Shown: positions 61,001 to 64,000 of the stretch, piece after piece
How positions within the stretch are numbered: the stretch's first letter is position 1
Layout: each line of letters begins with the position of its first letter
DNA from: Stutzerimonas stutzeri
Lineage (GTDB): Bacteria > Pseudomonadota > Gammaproteobacteria > Pseudomonadales > Pseudomonadaceae
Direction of reading: 5' to 3'
Length of the DNA: 64,000 bases
Assembly (NCBI GenBank): GCA_002387205.1
Contig: DGLA01000016.1
Location: 186,001-250,000, forward strand
Notes under the pieces: model-generated
What the model was told of the DNA's origin: nothing
The model's input: only the letters and a program-made list of their open reading frames with translations
The model's database searches: none
Made by a program: the position numbers and the translations under genes

Positions 61001-62170
61001 TTAGAGGATGCTGCGATAGATCGCCTCGACGTCCGCCCGGGACATATCTGCAGGGTTGCTGTCGATCAGGCGGCGAATACTAGTCACCACTTCGTCGGCC
61101 ATGGACGCAATCGCCGACTCGGGGATGTCCAGCTGCGACAGCCGCGTTTCCAGTCCGGAGCAGGCCACCAGGCGCTCGATCTCGCTGACAAAGGCAGAGG
61201 CGGCCGCGTGTTCGTCATCGAACCGGCCGCCGAGCAGGTGGCCGGCCAGTTCGGCGTAGAGCGGCTGCGCAGCGGGCAGATTGAAGCGAATCACAGGTAA
61301 CATCACCAGCGCGTTGGAATGCCCGTGGGGAATGTGAAAGCGCGCGCCCAACGGGTAGGCCAGCCCATGGATAGCCGCGACCGAGGCGTTGACGAAGGCG
61401 ATGCCTGCCATCAAAGAGCCCTGCAGCATTGCCGAACGGGCGGCAAGGTCGTTGCCATCGGCGATGACCCGCTCCAGGTTCTGTCCCAGCAGGCGAATCG
61501 CTGTGGTGGCGAGCCCGTCTGAGAGCGGGTTTTTGCGGGTGCGGCTGGTATAGGCCTCGATCGCGTGCACCATGGCGTCGAGACCGGTGGCGGCGGTGAC
61601 CGGTGGCGGCAGGCCGAGGGTCAGGCGCGGATCAAGCAGCGCGATGTCAGGCAGCAGTTGCGGGGCGTAGACGGCCTTCTTCTGGCCCGCATCGTCAGTA
61701 ACCACCGAAACCCAGGTCACTTCAGAGCCGGTACCGGCGGTGGTGGGTAGCAGGATCAGTGGCACCCGCTGGCCGGTCGCCTGGTCGGTGCCGTACATCG
61801 CCTCCAGCGGTTGTTCGCTGTTGATCATCAGTGCGACCAGTTTGGCGGTGTCCAGTGAGCTGCCACCTCCGAGGCCCAGCACACCATCGGCCTTAAACGC
61901 GCGTGCTTGTGTGGCGGCTTGCCGGATGACCTCGGCGGGCGGGTCGGCACTCACGTCGCTGAATAGCTCGACGGTGCAGCCGACTCCTTCCAGGGCCTTG
62001 CGAGCCTGGTCGGCGAAGCCCAGGCGCACGATACCCGGGTCGCACACGATGAGCACCCGGCGTGCGTCGAGCTCGGCCATGAGCTCGCCGGCGCGGGCCA
62101 ACGCACCGGCCTCGCAGATAATGCGTGGAACGCTGCGAAATTGGTAGCTAGCGGTATCTGACGGAGACAT
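61001..62170 (-). CDS. Iron-containing alcohol dehydrogenase
   Basis: A 389-aa group III (iron-type) alcohol dehydrogenase. NAD-binding region GVLGLGGGSSLDTAK, metal ligands in the LDAMVHAIEAYTS and IHGLAYPLGARFHIPHGH segments. Family members oxidise or reduce diverse alcohols and aldehydes, such as 4-hydroxybutyrate or 1,3-propanediol; substrate unknown here. It starts 9 bases after livF and is the last gene of an importer operon. Confidence 0.88.
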   Translation of the reverse strand: MSPSDTASYQFRSVPRIICEAGALARAGELMAELDARRVLIVCDPGIVRLGFADQARKALEGVGCTVELFSDVSADPPAEVIRQAATQARAFKADGVLGLGGGSSLDTAKLVALMINSEQPLEAMYGTDQATGQRVPLILLPTTAGTGSEVTWVSVVTDDAGQKKAVYAPQLLPDIALLDPRLTLGLPPPVTAATGLDAMVHAIEAYTSRTRKNPLSDGLATTAIRLLGQNLERVIADGNDLAARSAMLQGSLMAGIAFVNASVAAIHGLAYPLGARFHIPHGHSNALVMLPVIRFNLPAAQPLYAELAGHLLGGRFDDEHAAASAFVSEIERLVACSGLETRLSQLDIPESAIASMADEVVTSIRRLIDSNPADMSRADVEAIYRSIL

Positions 62171-62179
62171 GGAGGTACC

Positions 62180-62827
62180 TCAGTGGGGAGTGATGGCGCC
62201 ACGTTCGATGCGGTAAGCGGCATCGACGAGGTCTGCAGTGTGGGTCTGGTCCGATTCGGAGATGAGCACGCATAGACCCTGTTCGCCGAGCTGCGCGATC
62301 ACCTCGCCGAGTCGCCGTGAAAGCACCGGCGCGACCCCCTCGAAGGGCTCGTCCAGCAGCAGGAGCTTCTGCCCGGGCATCAGCGCACGCGCCAGGGCCA
62401 CCAGCTTCTGCTGCCCGCCGGACAGCTGCATGGCGCGGCGATCACGGTACTGAGCGATCTCGGGCAACAGGCTGTAAACCCACTCCAGGCGCTCGCGACT
62501 GCCAGGCAGGCGGTTGGCCCAGACCGGCATCAGGATGTTCTCTTCGACAGTCAGCGACGGAATCAGCCGGCGGTCCTCCGGCATGTAGCTGATGCCGCTG
62601 GCGGCACGGGTATGTGCCGGTCGGGGCAGCAACTCGCTGTCGCCGAAACGGATGGAGCCGGCGTCGGCCTCGATCAGGCCCATGATGCTCCGGATCAGCG
62701 TGGTCTTGCCTGCGCCGTTGTGGCCGATCAGGCCAACCATCTGGCCGGTCTCCACCGATAGCGACACGTCGCGCAGGATCGGCACGGACTCGATCGAGAC
62801 ATTTAGTCCTGTAATGCTCAGGCTCAT
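62180..62827 (-). CDS. Branched-chain amino acid-type ABC ATPase (LivF-like)
   Basis: A 215-aa ABC ATPase of the LivF group, a little shorter than the usual 233 aa. Walker A GHNGAGKTT, signature LSGGQQK, Walker B LLLLDEP and a GLCVLISESDQ switch region are all present. Such importers carry amino acids, amides, urea or aromatic acids. It overlaps livG by 4 bases. Confidence 0.88.
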   Translation of the reverse strand: MSLSITGLNVSIESVPILRDVSLSVETGQMVGLIGHNGAGKTTLIRSIMGLIEADAGSIRFGDSELLPRPAHTRAASGISYMPEDRRLIPSLTVEENILMPVWANRLPGSRERLEWVYSLLPEIAQYRDRRAMQLSGGQQKLVALARALMPGQKLLLLDEPFEGVAPVLSRRLGEVIAQLGEQGLCVLISESDQTHTADLVDAAYRIERGAITPH

Positions 62828-63594
62828 ACGCTTGCCCCCCGCTTTGCATGATCCTGGCCAGTCACTAGTTCACGGACCTTGTCGTTGTCGAGGACGGCAT
62901 CTGGCGTGCCGTCGGCGATGATCTCGCCGCTGTAGAAAGCGAGGATGCGCGTCACGTAGCGACGCACCACATCCATGTCGTGCTCGACGAACAGCACCGT
63001 CACGCCATAGTGTTTAACCACCGCCATCACCGTATCCATCAGCGAGGTCTTCTCTTCGGAGCTGACGCCACTTGTGGGTTCGTCGAGGAGCAGCATCTGC
63101 GGCTCGCCGATCAGCGCCATGGCGATGTCGATCAGCTTGCGCACACCCTGCGGAACGGCTGTCACTTGCGTGTCGCGCCAGTCGCTTATAGAAAACTCAT
63201 TGAGAATCGCCACGGCACGGGCAATCCGCACGGCACTGCGCACCGGCCGCAGCACCGACGGACGCGGGCTCTCGGCGGCGGTCAGGGCGATCAGCAGGTT
63301 GTCCAGCACCGACAGAGCCGGGAACAGCTGCGCCACTTGGAACGAGCGGGCCATGCCTGCCCGGGTGATGGCGCGTGGCGTGTGGCCGAGAATAGATTTG
63401 CCGTTGAACAGGATCTCCCCGCGTGAGGGCGGCAGGTAGCCGGTGACCATGTTGATGAAGGTGGTTTTGCCGGCGCCGTTGGACCCGATCACGCCGACCA
63501 CCTCGCCCTTGTCGATACGGACCGAGAGATCCTTGGCCGCGGTCACCGCACCGAACTCCTTGCACAGCGAGCGGGTTTCCAAGATGCAGGTCAT
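62824..63594 (-). CDS. Branched-chain amino acid-type ABC ATPase (LivG-like)
   Basis: A 256-aa LivG-type ATPase. Walker A GSNGAGKTT, Walker B MLLLDEPTSG. The usual LSGGQ-like signature is replaced by VPQGVRK, seen in one LivG subgroup. It overlaps the permease gene by 4 bases at its start and livF by 4 at its end. Confidence 0.87.
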   Translation of the reverse strand: MTCILETRSLCKEFGAVTAAKDLSVRIDKGEVVGVIGSNGAGKTTFINMVTGYLPPSRGEILFNGKSILGHTPRAITRAGMARSFQVAQLFPALSVLDNLLIALTAAESPRPSVLRPVRSAVRIARAVAILNEFSISDWRDTQVTAVPQGVRKLIDIAMALIGEPQMLLLDEPTSGVSSEEKTSLMDTVMAVVKHYGVTVLFVEHDMDVVRRYVTRILAFYSGEIIADGTPDAVLDNDKVRELVTGQDHAKRGASV

Positions 63595-64000
63595 GCTGCG
63601 CTACCTCCGTTGCGACGGGCGAACAGGCTCCACAATCCCTTCGGCAGGAACACGATGATGGCCAGCAGGGTGAAGCCGAGAATCATCTGCCAGAAATGCG
63701 GTACCAGCTCGATGGCATAGGTACGCACCACGGCGAATAGCACCGCGGCGATGAATGGCGCGGCGACATGCGCGGTACCGCCCAGTAGGGCGATGAATAT
63801 GAACTCGCCCGAAGTGGTCCAATAGGCCATCTCGGGGTCGACATGGCCGGCGGCCAGCGCCGTTAACCCTCCACCGAGGGCGGACACCGCTGCCGCGGCG
63901 ACGTAGTTCATGTAAAGGATCCAGCGTGGCGACAGCCCCAGGTACTCCACGCGGACCTCATTCTCGCGAATGGCCTCGCAGACCGCCCCGGCGCCGCTGC
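63591..64000 (-). CDS. Branched-chain amino acid-type ABC permease (LivM-like), partial
   Basis: The last 136 codons of a LivM-type permease; the frame stays open to base 64000 with SGAGAVCEAIRENEVRVEYLGLS, the usual loop, then three hydrophobic helices (for example IFIALLGGTAHVAAPFIAAV). The N-terminal part and presumably livH and the binding protein are beyond the window. It overlaps livG by 4 bases. Confidence 0.85.
   Translation of the reverse strand, partial: SGAGAVCEAIRENEVRVEYLGLSPRWILYMNYVAAAAVSALGGGLTALAAGHVDPEMAYWTTSGEFIFIALLGGTAHVAAPFIAAVLFAVVRTYAIELVPHFWQMILGFTLLAIIVFLPKGLWSLFARRNGGSAA

Overview
The window looks like chromosomal DNA of a Pseudomonas-type gammaproteobacterium, most likely from the Pseudomonas stutzeri (Stutzerimonas) group. 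This rests on gene content and gene order remembered from Pseudomonas genomes, on GC-rich codon use, and on lineage markers such as an OprD porin beside proS, a TusA-like gene beside bepA, and ruvCAB joined to ybgC-tolQRAB-pal-cpoB-queE-queC-tRNA-Lys. The species call is inference. Most of the window is ordinary core genome.

Layout. (1) 1-4.6 kb: the 3' end of bglX, then opgGH for osmoregulated periplasmic glucans. (2) 4.6-7.3 kb: a small copper cluster (copZ-DUF411 behind a CueR/MerR-type promoter, with a DUF305 membrane protein), an unknown helical protein and a TrhA/hemolysin III protein. (3) 7.3-19.7 kb: a DUF4197 gene remnant, plsB, a YqhA-like protein, rlmA, dapE, tcdA, csdE-csdA, dapD, a YffB-like protein, a thioredoxin, two very small genes and dapC. 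With dapA at 56 kb, four lysine/diaminopimelate genes are present. (4) 19.7-36.6 kb: COG3650 and DUF3108 proteins, purN-purM, a DUF2066 protein, an AI-2E-type permease, hda, DUF2069-wrbA-arsC, a YihY protein, a thioredoxin lipoprotein, a lytic transglycosylase, a lipoprotein, proS, an OprD porin, a HIT protein, slyX, a membrane-anchored cold-shock protein and dps. (5) 37-49 kb: aspS, yebC, ruvCAB, the Tol-Pal operon, queE, queC and tRNA-Lys(TTT). (6) 49-59.6 kb: a CoA transferase, nadA, bepA, a TusA-like protein, a second AI-2E permease, bcp, gcvR, dapA, bamC, a long-form purC and tRNA-Ser(CGA). (7) 59.6-64 kb: an accessory segment with a decayed IS3-family transposase, about 0.7 kb of debris, and a tightly packed livM-livG-livF-adh operon that runs off the right edge.

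How the genes work together. The Tol-Pal operon and bepA/bamC serve the outer membrane; dapA/D/C/E feed peptidoglycan and lysine; csdA/csdE/tcdA form a sulfur-transfer and tRNA-modification cluster; queE/queC make the queuosine precursor; purN/purM/purC belong to purine synthesis; ruvCAB process Holliday junctions.

I found no clear new defence, secretion or biosynthetic system. The parts that merit a second look are the accessory segment after tRNA-Ser, the long-form purC at a locus where pseudomonads usually carry a short one, the tRNA-Lys hotspot with a tRNA-like relic behind it, the copper-responsive promoter, the DUF4197 remnant and the 23-bp tandem duplication upstream of plsB.
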